Origin: Acidobacteriaceae bacterium
GTDB lineage: Bacteria; Acidobacteriota; Terriglobia; Terriglobales; Acidobacteriaceae
Direction of reading: 5' to 3'
Length of the DNA: 40,599 nt
Assembly: GCA_003168355.1 (NCBI GenBank)
Contig: PMSQ01000165.1
Span: forward strand, 1 to 40,599
Part shown: one piece after another, positions 17,116 to 24,788 of the stretch
Position numbering within the stretch: position 1 is the stretch's first letter
How the letters are laid out: each line of letters begins with the position of its first letter
The notes under the pieces: generated by a model
What the model was told of the DNA's origin: nothing
Databases searched by the model: none
What the model saw: only the letters and a program-made list of their open reading frames with translations
Made by a program: the position numbers and the translations under genes

Positions 17116-17532
17116 TTACTGCGCTACTGCCGAGGCAACCGGCTTCGCGCTCTCCTGCTTTTTCTTCCAATCGCCGATGGCGGCGCGGATGGCGTCCTCG
17201 GCCAACACAGAACAGTGGATCTTCACCGGAGGAAGCGACAGCTCCTTCACGATGTCCATGTTCTTGATTGTGAGGGCTTCATCCACCGTCTTGCCCTTGA
17301 CCCACTCGGTGGCCAAAGAGGACGATGCGATCGCGGAGCCGCAGCCGAACGTCTTGAACCTGGCTTCTTCAATGACGTTGGTCTCGCGGTTGACCTTGAT
17401 CTGCAGCTTCATGACGTCGCCGCACTCGGGCGCGCCGACCAGACCGGTGCCTACGTCAGCGCTGCTCTTGTCCATGGAGCCGACGTTGCGGGGATTGTTG
17501 TAATGATCGATTACTTTATCGCTGTATGACAT
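17116..17532 (-). CDS. iscU: Fe-S cluster scaffold protein IscU
   Basis: The scaffold on which 2Fe-2S clusters are built, 138 residues. The three ligand cysteines Cys37, Cys64 and Cys107 are present, with Asp39 in the ECGDVM motif. The LPPVK motif recognised by HscA is intact at residues ~100-104, just before Cys107. The C-terminal ~15 residues (ESAKPVASAVAQ) are an extra Ala-rich tail. ATG 17532 begins at the family start MSYSDKVIDHY and has GGAG nine bases upstream. An in-frame extension to 17565 is unlikely because it would almost touch the iscS stop. Confidence 0.97.
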   Translation of the reverse strand: MSYSDKVIDHYNNPRNVGSMDKSSADVGTGLVGAPECGDVMKLQIKVNRETNVIEEARFKTFGCGSAIASSSLATEWVKGKTVDEALTIKNMDIVKELSLPPVKIHCSVLAEDAIRAAIGDWKKKQESAKPVASAVAQ

Positions 17533-17566
17533 TTGTGTAAGCTCCCGAAAATTCAAAGTTTTCAAA

Positions 17567-18850
17567 CTAGTGTCCTTCTCCAGCCCACTTCACGTCCGCC
17601 AAATTGATGCCTTCTTTCGCCATTTCGTAGAGCGGAGAAAGTTCGCGCAGGCGCTCGACGGTTTCAATGACGCGATCGGCCACGTAATCGACTTCGGCTG
17701 CGGTGTTGAAGCGGCCGATACCGAAACGGATCGAACTGTGCGCCAGGTCGTCGCCCGTGCCAAGAGCCTTCAATACATAAGATGGCTCCAGCGTTGCAGA
17801 GGTGCAGGCCGAACCGCTCGAAACCGCGATATCATTGATGCCCATCAGCAGCGACTCGCCTTCCACGTAGGCAAAGCTGATGTTCAAGTTGCCAGGCAAG
17901 CGGTGCTCCATGGAACCGTTGATGTAAGTCTCATCCAGACGGCTCATAATGCGGTCACGCAGGCGATCACGAAGACCACTCAACTGGACCGCCTCCTGAG
18001 ACATTTCCTCGGAAGCGATGGCGCAAGCCTTGCCCAAGCCGACGATGCCGGCGACGTTGAGCGTCCCCGAACGCATGCCCCGCTCGTGGCCGCCGCCGTC
18101 GATGATGGCGGAAATCTGCACTCGCGGATTCTTGCGGCGGACATACAAAGCGCCCACACCCTTGGGGCCGTACATCTTGTGAGCGGAGATTGACATCACG
18201 TCGATGAACTGCTTGTTCACATCCACCGGAATCTTGCCGATCGCCTGCGTGGCGTCGGTGTGGAAGATGATGCCGCGCTCGCGACAAAGCTTGCCGATTT
18301 CGGTTACCGGTTGCACCACGCCGATTTCGTTGTTCGCGGCCATGATGCTCACCAGGATGGTCTTGTTATCCATGGCGCGCTTCAGCTCGTCGAGATCGAT
18401 CAAGCCATCTTTCTGCACGGGCATGTAGGTGACGCGATAGCCGTATTTCTCCAGACGCTTGCAAGTGTCGAGCACAGCTTTGTGCTCGGTGACGGCGGTG
18501 ATGATGTGGTTGCCCTTCTCGCGGTACATCTCGGCTACGCCCTTGATGGCGAGGTTATCGCTCTCGGTGGCACCCGAAGTGAAGATAATTTCTTTGGTGG
18601 TGGCGCCGATCAACTTGGCGATGCGCTCGCGAGCTGTTTCTACGCCCTCTTCGCCCGCCCAGCCGAAGGAGTGGTTGCGGCTGGCAGCATTGCCAAACTT
18701 TTCCATGAAATAGGGCAACATCTCCTCCAGCACCCGCGGATCCATGGGCGTGGTGGCGTGGTTATCCATGTAAATGGGCAGCTTCACTCCCTGCGGAGCG
18801 GCGTGCTGCGTCACTGGGAGTTGCTGGGGGACTCTTACATCCGTGCTCAT
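17567..18850 (-). CDS. iscS: Cysteine desulfurase IscS
   Basis: A PLP enzyme of 427 residues that takes sulfur from cysteine and delivers it to IscU. The PLP lysine is Lys225 in [10 protein letters not shown]. The PLP-stacking His is in [11 protein letters not shown]. The persulfide-forming Cys349 lies in [21 protein letters not shown], the long flexible loop of group I (IscS-type) desulfurases. About 23 extra residues precede the usual start [11 protein letters not shown]. It is the second gene of the operon, after iscR. Confidence 0.97.
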   Translation of the reverse strand: MSTDVRVPQQLPVTQHAAPQGVKLPIYMDNHATTPMDPRVLEEMLPYFMEKFGNAASRNHSFGWAGEEGVETARERIAKLIGATTKEIIFTSGATESDNLAIKGVAEMYREKGNHIITAVTEHKAVLDTCKRLEKYGYRVTYMPVQKDGLIDLDELKRAMDNKTILVSIMAANNEIGVVQPVTEIGKLCRERGIIFHTDATQAIGKIPVDVNKQFIDVMSISAHKMYGPKGVGALYVRRKNPRVQISAIIDGGGHERGMRSGTLNVAGIVGLGKACAIASEEMSQEAVQLSGLRDRLRDRIMSRLDETYINGSMEHRLPGNLNISFAYVEGESLLMGINDIAVSSGSACTSATLEPSYVLKALGTGDDLAHSSIRFGIGRFNTAAEVDYVADRVIETVERLRELSPLYEMAKEGINLADVKWAGEGH

Positions 18851-18940
18851 AATTGCTTCTCCTACCTTTGTTGAATGCTTGATCTTTATTGCTTCTTCTT
18901 AACCCTGGCGTCTTCCTAAACCCTTGCTAATTAACTCTTG

Positions 18941-19405
18941 CTAAACGATCGTCACCAGTTCGGCCGGCTTGACAGTTCCACTCGCAGCCAATTCTGGTTC
19001 TTCCCGCATATGAGAAATCTTGATGCGTTTCAGCACCGCTTCGATGCTGTCATTCACTTTTCGCAACGGCTCGCGGATGTTACAACGGTCGCTCTGACCG
19101 CACTCCCCGCGAACGGTGACGCAGGACGTGATGAATAAAGGACCATCAATGGCCTGAATTACCTCGAAGGCCGAAATCGTGTGCGCTGCGCGAGCCAGCC
19201 TGTAACCTCCGTTGGTACCATGCTGCGAGTGCAACAGACCAGCCTTGACCAACCGCTGCAGAATCTTCGCCAGAGCTTCAGGCGGGATGCCGAAAGAATC
19301 CGCAATATCCTTTGCACTGGCACTACGAGTTCCTTCGTGAGCGTGATCGGCCAAGTGCTTCATGGCCATCAGCGCGTAATCCGCCTTCTTGGTTAACTTG
19401 AGCAT
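18941..19405 (-). CDS. iscR: Rrf2-family regulator IscR
   Basis: A DNA-binding regulator of 154 residues. The winged helix-turn-helix occupies residues ~1-75 (KADYALMAMKHLADH, then HGTNGGYRLAR). The cluster cysteines are Cys95, Cys102 and Cys108, spaced C-x6-C-x5-C as in IscR, and an N-terminal His-rich stretch (KHLADHAHEG) is present. When it carries a 2Fe-2S cluster, IscR normally represses its own operon, so cluster shortage raises expression. It is the first gene of the isc operon and has a promoter with an overlapping dyad just upstream. The C-terminal ~30 residues are extra relative to the conserved core. Confidence 0.94.
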   Translation of the reverse strand: MLKLTKKADYALMAMKHLADHAHEGTRSASAKDIADSFGIPPEALAKILQRLVKAGLLHSQHGTNGGYRLARAAHTISAFEVIQAIDGPLFITSCVTVRGECGQSDRCNIREPLRKVNDSIEAVLKRIKISHMREEPELAASGTVKPAELVTIV

Positions 19406-19448
19406 CTTGATTCCGGCTGCCGATAGCCAACCCTCGGTAACCTGAACT

Positions 19449-19524
19449 CCGACCCGCAGAGTCGGGTTAATTACGACCTTTTCCGTCGTAATTCATTCTA
19501 CGTCCAGAAGCCAGAATTATGCAA
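19449..19524 (-). promoter_or_regulatory. isc operon promoter with overlapping dyad operator
   Basis: On the minus strand TTGCAT (19519-19524) and TAGAAT (19495-19500) are 18 bases apart. Just downstream, AATTACGAC and GTCGTAATT (19469-19477 and 19485-19493) form a perfect 9-bp inverted repeat with a 7-base spacer, covering the likely start point. A second dyad, CCGAC-N7-GTCGG, lies at 19449-19465 in the leader. The position fits autorepression by IscR; that IscR binds here is inference. Confidence 0.6.
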
Positions 19525-19687
19525 GTTCCCTGCAGGCAGCCTTAGGAAGCGTCATTGAATGGTAACTATCAGTAATTGAATGGTTTAGATGTCGCCGATG
19601 GTTATGGTCGGAGATCCGGCAATTTGGGGGCATAGACAGGCAAATTGCCGGAGACTGGGAATAAAATTACTGCAAATGTCACGCTCA

Positions 19688-19719
19688 GCACTTGACAAGT
19701 GCCGAAGGCGGGCTAAAAT
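19688..19719 (+). promoter_or_regulatory. Sigma70-type promoter with palindrome over the -35
   Basis: TTGACA (19692-19697) and TAAAAT (19714-19719) are 16 bases apart. The -35 is the centre of a perfect dyad, GCACTT-GAC-AAGTGC (19688-19702), so a repressor site is possible. It lies in the 376-base gap 19406-19781 between iscR and the small zinc-ribbon-like gene; besides the isc promoter I see nothing else in that gap. Confidence 0.6.
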
Positions 19720-19781
19720 ACCGGAAACTTCCCGCGAATCGGTCCCTCCGCATATTCCAGGAGGGCGGCGCTTCCGGATTT

Positions 19782-19985
19782 ATGACCTCAAAGCCGTTCT
19801 CGCATCCTCAAAACGCAGGTAAGCAACCTTGCAAACACCCGCGGGTGCAAATCGTGAGCCGCGAAGAAGACGCGGAGTTTGTGGAATGCCTCGAGTGCCG
19901 CGAAATCTTCGAGTCCAGCGAACTGAAAGACATGAGCATCGAGGAAAGCACCGAGAGCACTGACGGTGGGGCCCAGGAATCTTGA
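19782..19985 (+). CDS. Small hypothetical with zinc-ribbon-like cysteines
   Basis: A 67-residue protein I do not recognise by function. It has CKH (Cys17, His19) and, after about 23 residues, CLEC (Cys41, Cys44), a spacing that would suit one zinc site. The middle (VQIVSREEDAEFVECLECREIFE) looks like a conserved beta-hairpin, and the tail is acidic and Ser/Thr-rich. It starts about 56 bases after the predicted transcription start. The only strong Shine-Dalgarno, AGGAGG at 19759-19764, is 17 bases from the ATG, which is too far, so start choice or translation control is odd. The receiver-domain gene lies 121 bases downstream in the same direction. Confidence 0.6.
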   Translation: MTSKPFSHPQNAGKQPCKHPRVQIVSREEDAEFVECLECREIFESSELKDMSIEESTESTDGGAQES

Positions 19986-20106
19986 GTGCGCAAATCCGCA
20001 GCTTGAGATCACTATAGTAACCAAGCCGCTCGATTCCACCTTGTTCCCGGCGAAAAGGCTCTGCTAGTCTGCGTGCGGGGGCGTGCGTTTCTGCACGCGT
20101 ACACTC

Positions 20107-20493
20107 ATGCCTGCAGTAGCGCTCGTGGTCGACGACTCCATGCTGATCCGTTACACCGTCTGCCGCTCCCTGGAAGAGCGCGGCTTTACGGTAGAGTCAG
20201 CCACGAACGGCGCGGAGGCCTTGCAGATTCTCGAGAGGGTGCATCCTGACCTGATCGTTACCGACATGCAGATGCCAAAGATGACAGGCAGCGAACTGAT
20301 TACCGCACTGAAGAAGAATCCGGAGACCGCGAAGATTCCCATCATCATTGTTGCAGGCCGAGCCAGCGGCTTCGACGAAACGGAAAAACGTGCCAACTTC
20401 GCCATTTACAAAGATATCGACATCCAGAGCCAGCTTGAAAAAGCGCTGGATGCAGTGATAGGGAAAGGTCACGGGCAAGGCGCGGGGAAGTAG
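20107..20493 (+). CDS. Stand-alone response regulator receiver domain
   Basis: A single receiver domain of 128 residues, CheY-like, with no output domain. The acid pocket (Asp9, Asp10 in VVDDSM), the phospho-acceptor Asp53 (VTDMQMPKMTG) and the conserved lysine (Lys102) are present. The usual Thr/Ser at the end of beta strand 4 is Ala83 (PIIIVAGRAS), which may alter the switch. It probably relays a signal from a kinase elsewhere or works by protein contact. The ATG at 20107 was chosen because the fold begins there; an in-frame start at 20083 would add eight residues. A weak promoter (TTGTTC, 18 bases, TAGTCT) lies at 20041-20070. Confidence 0.88.
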   Translation: MPAVALVVDDSMLIRYTVCRSLEERGFTVESATNGAEALQILERVHPDLIVTDMQMPKMTGSELITALKKNPETAKIPIIIVAGRASGFDETEKRANFAIYKDIDIQSQLEKALDAVIGKGHGQGAGK

Positions 20494-20532
20494 CTAGCTT
20501 CTAAGCCTTGAGCTTGAGCCGCAGAGGTCGCT

Positions 20533-21702
20533 CTAGCACAGCCGCAGACTTGCCTCTGCCGAGAAATCCATGGCAGCAAAATCCTTTGCCAAGAATTTGG
20601 GATAGGCGGCGGCCGCAATCATGGCGGCGTTGTCGGTAGAGAGCGGACGTGATGGGAAATACACTGGCATGCCCTCCTGGGCGCCGTCCCGCTCGAATGT
20701 CTTACGCAATTCGTCATTCGCTGCCACCCCACCTGTAACGAAAAGTGTTGCAACTTCGTAGGCGCGAGCCGCAGCCAAAGTTTTACCAACCAGGTCTTCG
20801 ACGATTGCACGTTGAAACGATGCGATCAAGTCGAGAGTCTGCCGATCGCAATTCCCAAGATAGTCTTCCGGCTTCAGCTTGGAAATGTTCAGCAAAGCCT
20901 TGCGGCGGATCTCGATGGAAGAACGCATGTCGTGAACCTCGACGTAGCGCAGCACGGCCGTCTTGATGCCGCTATAGGAAAAATCAAACCGCGGGTGATC
21001 CATCTCCATTCCTCTTTGTCCGCGATGGTCTTTTCCGTGTTGGTCCCGGCGGTCGCGATGCTTGATCTGCGCCGGTAGGAATTTCACGGCACCAGGGTCG
21101 CCATACGGGGCGAGCCGGTCGATAATCGGGCCTCCGGGATAGCCCAGGCCAAGCAGCTTGGCGACTTTGTCGAAGGCCTCGCCGGCGGCGTCGTCGCGAG
21201 TGTGGCCGATGTTTTCGTAAGTCCAACCGTCTTTGTTCTGCGCTGCCAGATAGAGGTGCGTGTGTCCTCCCGACACAACCAGAGCGAGCACGGGAAATTG
21301 CAGCTCGTGATCGCCCTTCTGCCGCTCTTCAAGCAGAACTGCGTGGATGTGGCCTTCTAGATGGTTAACCGCAATCAGCGGCTTGTCGAGGGCGAAGGCC
21401 AAAGCCTTGGCATAGCTGATGCCGACCAGCAGCGCTCCGGCGAGTCCAGGCCCCTGGGTGACCGCGATCGCGTCGACCGTGTCGTAAGTCTGATTGGCCT
21501 CAGCCAGTGCTTGCCGAACGACGGGAACGATCGCCCGCAGGTGCTCGCGCGATGCCAACTCGGGGACGACGCCACCATAAGGTTGATGCGTGGCGATCTG
21601 CGAAGCCACCACATTGGAGACGACCTGCTCGCCCGAACGCACGATGGCCGCGGCGGTTTCGTCGCAGGAGCTTTCGATGCCGAGGATATAGGCGTCGGGC
21701 AT
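20533..21702 (-). CDS. tsaD: tRNA N6-adenosine threonylcarbamoyltransferase TsaD
   Basis: A protein of 389 residues that transfers the threonylcarbamoyl group to A37 of ANN-decoding tRNAs, with TsaB and TsaE. The ASKHA-fold start ILGIESSCDETAAAI is intact. The metal-binding HLEGH motif has His114 and His118, and a late Asp lies in PLSTDNAAMIA. Length exceeds E. coli TsaD (337), mainly because of a basic, His-rich insertion at residues ~211-236 (KHRDRRDQHGKDHRGQRG) just before FDFSYSGIKTAV. ATG 21702 matches the family start. The open frame running upstream to 22113 overlaps the response regulator and is not part of the gene. Confidence 0.95.
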   Translation of the reverse strand: MPDAYILGIESSCDETAAAIVRSGEQVVSNVVASQIATHQPYGGVVPELASREHLRAIVPVVRQALAEANQTYDTVDAIAVTQGPGLAGALLVGISYAKALAFALDKPLIAVNHLEGHIHAVLLEERQKGDHELQFPVLALVVSGGHTHLYLAAQNKDGWTYENIGHTRDDAAGEAFDKVAKLLGLGYPGGPIIDRLAPYGDPGAVKFLPAQIKHRDRRDQHGKDHRGQRGMEMDHPRFDFSYSGIKTAVLRYVEVHDMRSSIEIRRKALLNISKLKPEDYLGNCDRQTLDLIASFQRAIVEDLVGKTLAAARAYEVATLFVTGGVAANDELRKTFERDGAQEGMPVYFPSRPLSTDNAAMIAAAAYPKFLAKDFAAMDFSAEASLRLC

Positions 21703-21810
21703 GGATTTCAGTTTCCAGCTTTTAGTTTCGACTTGCAAGTCCGAGGGACCGACCGGGGACACCCAGATGGACGGACAGTGGGAGAGCAGCAGAGCAATGG
21801 CACTGTACGC

Positions 21811-21832
21811 GCGCGGGCAAGAGTGCCCGCGC
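21811..21832 (-). repeat. GC-rich palindrome, family A copy 2 (response regulator-tsaD junction)
   Basis: GCGCGGGCA (21811-21819) and TGCCCGCGC (21824-21832) form a 9-bp stem with an AGAG loop, ending nine bases from the response regulator stop. It matches the copy at 16574 over 24 of 26 bases including flank. Confidence 0.75.
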
Positions 21833-21841
21833 CACCCGTTA

Positions 21842-22474
21842 TCACAACCATCCCTTGGTCCGCGCGATGCGCGACGCCTCGATGCGGTTGCTGGCACCCA
21901 TCTTGCTGATGGCTTCGGAAAGATAGTTGCGCACGGTACCCTCGGATAGGTGGAGTTCGGCGGCGATGTCTCCGCTCTGCATGCCTTCACCGGCGAGGCG
22001 CAGGACCTGGCGTTCGCGATCGGTAAGCGGGTCCATCTCGGCCCAGGCTTCGGTAGCGAGATCGGGATGGATGACGCGCAGTCCCTGCTGTACGCGACGT
22101 ACAGCTTCAGCAAGCTCCTCGGCGCGCATATCCTTCAGCAGGTATCCCAGGGCTCCGGCTTCCATGGCGCGCCGCAGATATCCCGAGCGCGCGAAGGTAG
22201 TAAGGATGATAACCCGGGTGCTGGTGCGGCGGCGTTTGAGCTCCGCGGCGGCATCGAGTCCGGTCATCAGTGGCATCTCAATGTCGGTGATAAGCACGTC
22301 CGGCTTGTGGACGAGGACAGCCTCCAGCGCCTCCTTGCCGTTGCGTACTTGCGCGACAACAGAAATGTCACCCTCGATCTCGAGTAGCGCGGCGAGCGCG
22401 CCGAGCACCATGCCCTGATCTTCGGCGAGAACGACACGAATCGTCTTACGGGCTTCCTTCGAGGTGGGATTCAA
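21842..22474 (-). CDS. NarL/DesR-type response regulator
   Basis: A response regulator of 210 residues. The receiver domain has the acid pocket (AEDQ) and phospho-acceptor Asp64 (ITDIEMPLMTG). The LuxR-type helix-turn-helix occupies residues ~149-197 (LTDRERQVLRLAGEGM, then LHLSEGTVRNYLSEAI). It is the partner of the kinase encoded just upstream, whose stop overlaps its ATG by four bases (22471-22474). By its neighbours (a kinase without periplasmic sensor and an ABC-2 exporter), it resembles DesK/DesR- or LiaSR-like modules that answer membrane stress. The target is probably the ABC operon itself. Confidence 0.93.
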   Translation of the reverse strand: MNPTSKEARKTIRVVLAEDQGMVLGALAALLEIEGDISVVAQVRNGKEALEAVLVHKPDVLITDIEMPLMTGLDAAAELKRRRTSTRVIILTTFARSGYLRRAMEAGALGYLLKDMRAEELAEAVRRVQQGLRVIHPDLATEAWAEMDPLTDRERQVLRLAGEGMQSGDIAAELHLSEGTVRNYLSEAISKMGASNRIEASRIARTKGWL

Positions 22475-23661
22475 TTCTCGCAGCCCTCGGTTTTCGGCGT
22501 GACTTCCATGAATGGGAGCGTGATGGTGAGCTTGGTACCGGCGTTGCAGTCACGAGTGAGTGTCCCACCCAACATTTCAACGCGCTCGCGCATGCCGCGC
22601 AGACCGTTGCCTTCGGTTGGAGAACCGCCGCGGCCGTCATCTTCTATATCGAGGCGGCAAGAGCCGTTCCGCTGATCCAGACGCAAACTGCAAGTGCGCG
22701 CCTGGGCGTGTCGTACTACGTTGGTAACGGCCTCTCTCACTGCCATCGACAGCACGCTCTCTTGCAGCGCGGGCAGCGACACCTTCGCTGTCTCGCACTT
22801 CACAGCGACCCCTGCGGTCTCGAGGGTCGACTTCGCTTGCGCGAGTTCGGCCGCCAGCCCTTGCGAGCGATAGCCGCGGATGGCGTCGCGGACTTCCGAG
22901 AGCGCCTGACGGGAAATCTGTTCGACCTCGCGGATCTCATTGCCGGCGCGCTGCGGATCGCGGTCCATCAATTTTCCCGCAAGTTCGGATTTCAAGATGA
23001 TCACTGAGAGAGTGTGCCCCAACACGTCGTGCAGATCGCGAGCGATGCGCTCGCGCTCGGCCACCTTAGCGAGGTGTTCAATTTCGTCATTGGCCATGCG
23101 CAACTTGGCCAGAGAACGGTTGCGCTGGGCAAAGTAGATGTTGCTGCCCCCGACTGCGGAAGCAAGTCCGCCTCCGTAGAAAAAAAACCAGCCAGGCAGG
23201 TGAAACACCAACGTTTCGATCCCAGCCAGCGCCACAATCACGGCCATCAGCCCGACGGCGGCTCGCTCCGTTTGCACGGCGAAAGGAACGAAAGCCGCTG
23301 CAAAAACAAAAAAAGTAGAGGCTCCTGAGTTAATGGGCGCGAACACGAGCCCCAGGACTACCATGCCGGCAATGTGCAACAGCGAGCGCGGATGTTTCAG
23401 CCAGAACAGACCGAAATAGAGAACCAGGAACACGGCCGAGGCGAGCGCGGTGAGCGACCACTCCTTCCAGCCGACGTGGTCAAAGATCGGCTGCAGGAAA
23501 AAAAAGCTCAAGTAGGCGAGCCAGATGAAAGGAGCCCAGCCGGTTCCCTTGTCGCGAGGCGAAAGGCTTACTTTTTCTCCCCAGGAGAGAGACTCTTCGG
23601 TCCGGACTCGTTGGCGTTCGCCGACACCGTGGTCATCGGGAGCCATGCCATTACGGTTCAA
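22471..23661 (-). CDS. DesK-like sensor histidine kinase (HisKA_3 family)
   Basis: A membrane histidine kinase of 396 residues. Four to five hydrophobic segments cover residues ~42-165. There is no periplasmic domain, so membrane state is the likely input. The dimerisation and phospho-acceptor motif is ERERIARDLHDVLGHTLSVI with His211. The HATPase_c domain follows, with the N-box REAVTNVVRHA, the G1 box DIEDDGRGG and the GLRGMRERVEMLGG segment. A 40-residue cytoplasmic N-terminus precedes the first membrane segment. The next gene, the response regulator, overlaps it by four bases. Confidence 0.93.
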   Translation of the reverse strand: MNRNGMAPDDHGVGERQRVRTEESLSWGEKVSLSPRDKGTGWAPFIWLAYLSFFFLQPIFDHVGWKEWSLTALASAVFLVLYFGLFWLKHPRSLLHIAGMVVLGLVFAPINSGASTFFVFAAAFVPFAVQTERAAVGLMAVIVALAGIETLVFHLPGWFFFYGGGLASAVGGSNIYFAQRNRSLAKLRMANDEIEHLAKVAERERIARDLHDVLGHTLSVIILKSELAGKLMDRDPQRAGNEIREVEQISRQALSEVRDAIRGYRSQGLAAELAQAKSTLETAGVAVKCETAKVSLPALQESVLSMAVREAVTNVVRHAQARTCSLRLDQRNGSCRLDIEDDGRGGSPTEGNGLRGMRERVEMLGGTLTRDCNAGTKLTITLPFMEVTPKTEGCEN

Positions 23662-23685
23662 TCTTTATCCCTACCCTTCCCCGCC

Positions 23686-23886
23686 TTATCTTCGCACGCT
23701 CCTATTGTCCACCCCTGAGTCAATGGCTGCCCGGCGGGCCTGGCATCGCGCGCTGGTAGCCAGCCACACGATAATCGCGGCTGGAACCAAGATCCCTAGC
23801 CAGCGTGCGCCGCCGTACACCGCAAGCATTCCGAAGAGCACGAGCAGGGCGGTGAAGCACAGAGACTCACTCGACGTGGCGTTCAT
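23686..23886 (-). CDS. Small two-helix membrane protein
   Basis: A 66-residue protein with two hydrophobic segments (about residues 9-24 and 26-43) and a basic, Arg-rich cytoplasmic tail. I do not recognise a family. The ATG has AGAGGA six bases upstream, a strong ribosome site that also sets the start. It lies between the ABC permease and the histidine kinase on the same strand, so it may modulate either one. The permease stop (23936) is 49 bases upstream of its start. Confidence 0.65.
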   Translation of the reverse strand: MNATSSESLCFTALLVLFGMLAVYGGARWLGILVPAAIIVWLATSARCQARRAAIDSGVDNRSVRR

Positions 23887-23935
23887 GATGATTCCTCTCA
23901 TTTCGCAGACCGCTACGTTCCGCGCAAGTAAGCGC

Positions 23936-24751
23936 CTAGCCGTACAGCTTTCCCTGATCACGCTGGAAGCCGATGCGCGCCACACCCAGACAAATCATAG
24001 TGAAGGCGAGCAGAACCTCCCAGTGCGTCGCCGCTGGTTCATGGCGACCCGCACCCACAATTCCCAACGCCAGCTGCGACAAGTGATAGGGCGGGAGGGC
24101 CAGGGCGATCTGCCTCACCAGCTTGGGCAGAAACATGTAAGGTACCCACAAGCCGCTGCAAAACGAAAGCGGCAGATAAAACATGTTGATGACAGCAGGA
24201 GCAGAGTTGGGCCCGGCGAAATAACCGATCGCCAATCCCATCGCAGAGAAAGGGAGCGACCCGGCGACCAGCGTTCCGATCAACTTAGTCATTTCACCGA
24301 GCGGCAAGCGCACTCCACCGAAACTGATGCCTAACACCAGTAGCAACGAAACCACGATGGCGCTGAAGATCATGCTCAGCACAACTTTGGCGGTGAAGTA
24401 GGCGAATGGCGGCATAGGACTCGCGCGCTTTACTTGCAGCCATCCCAGGCCGCGATCGGCGGCCAGTCCAGACGCGGTCCCGAACAGCGATGCCCCCATC
24501 ACTCCGAACGTGCCGTACGTTGCGATCAGGTAGGTCGGAACACCCATGCCGCCGATCGCTCCCTTGGAATTCAATACCAAGCCGAACAGCACATAGAACA
24601 TCAGCGGAAAGCTGATTACGGAGGCGGTGTACACGCGCAGGCGAAGGTTTTTCAGAAACTCGTATTTTGCTTCTTTCAAGTAGATGGTTGTGGTGTGGCT
24701 GGTGGAACGTTCGATCTGTGTGTTGCTCGCGGCAGCTGCGGCGGTGCTCAT
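23936..24751 (-). CDS. ABC-2 type transporter permease
   Basis: A membrane subunit of 271 residues with about six transmembrane segments, beginning near residue 45 (VISFPLMFYVLFGLVL), in the ABC-2 permease pattern. Such exporters move drugs, lipids or antimicrobial peptides. The start MSTAAAAASN at 24751 has GAGGA upstream at good spacing. It forms a transporter with the ATPase encoded 37 bases upstream. The two-component system downstream suggests that its expression answers membrane damage or a peptide signal. The cargo is unknown. Confidence 0.9.
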   Translation of the reverse strand: MSTAAAAASNTQIERSTSHTTTIYLKEAKYEFLKNLRLRVYTASVISFPLMFYVLFGLVLNSKGAIGGMGVPTYLIATYGTFGVMGASLFGTASGLAADRGLGWLQVKRASPMPPFAYFTAKVVLSMIFSAIVVSLLLVLGISFGGVRLPLGEMTKLIGTLVAGSLPFSAMGLAIGYFAGPNSAPAVINMFYLPLSFCSGLWVPYMFLPKLVRQIALALPPYHLSQLALGIVGAGRHEPAATHWEVLLAFTMICLGVARIGFQRDQGKLYG

Positions 24752-24788
24752 CGTAGTTTCCTCGTTTCGTCCACGCGTTCGCTGATGC

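Noticed and set aside
19589..19822. 77-residue open frame before the small zinc-ribbon-like gene
   Set aside because: It starts upstream of the predicted transcription start and overlaps the zinc-ribbon-like gene in another frame; no ribosome site.
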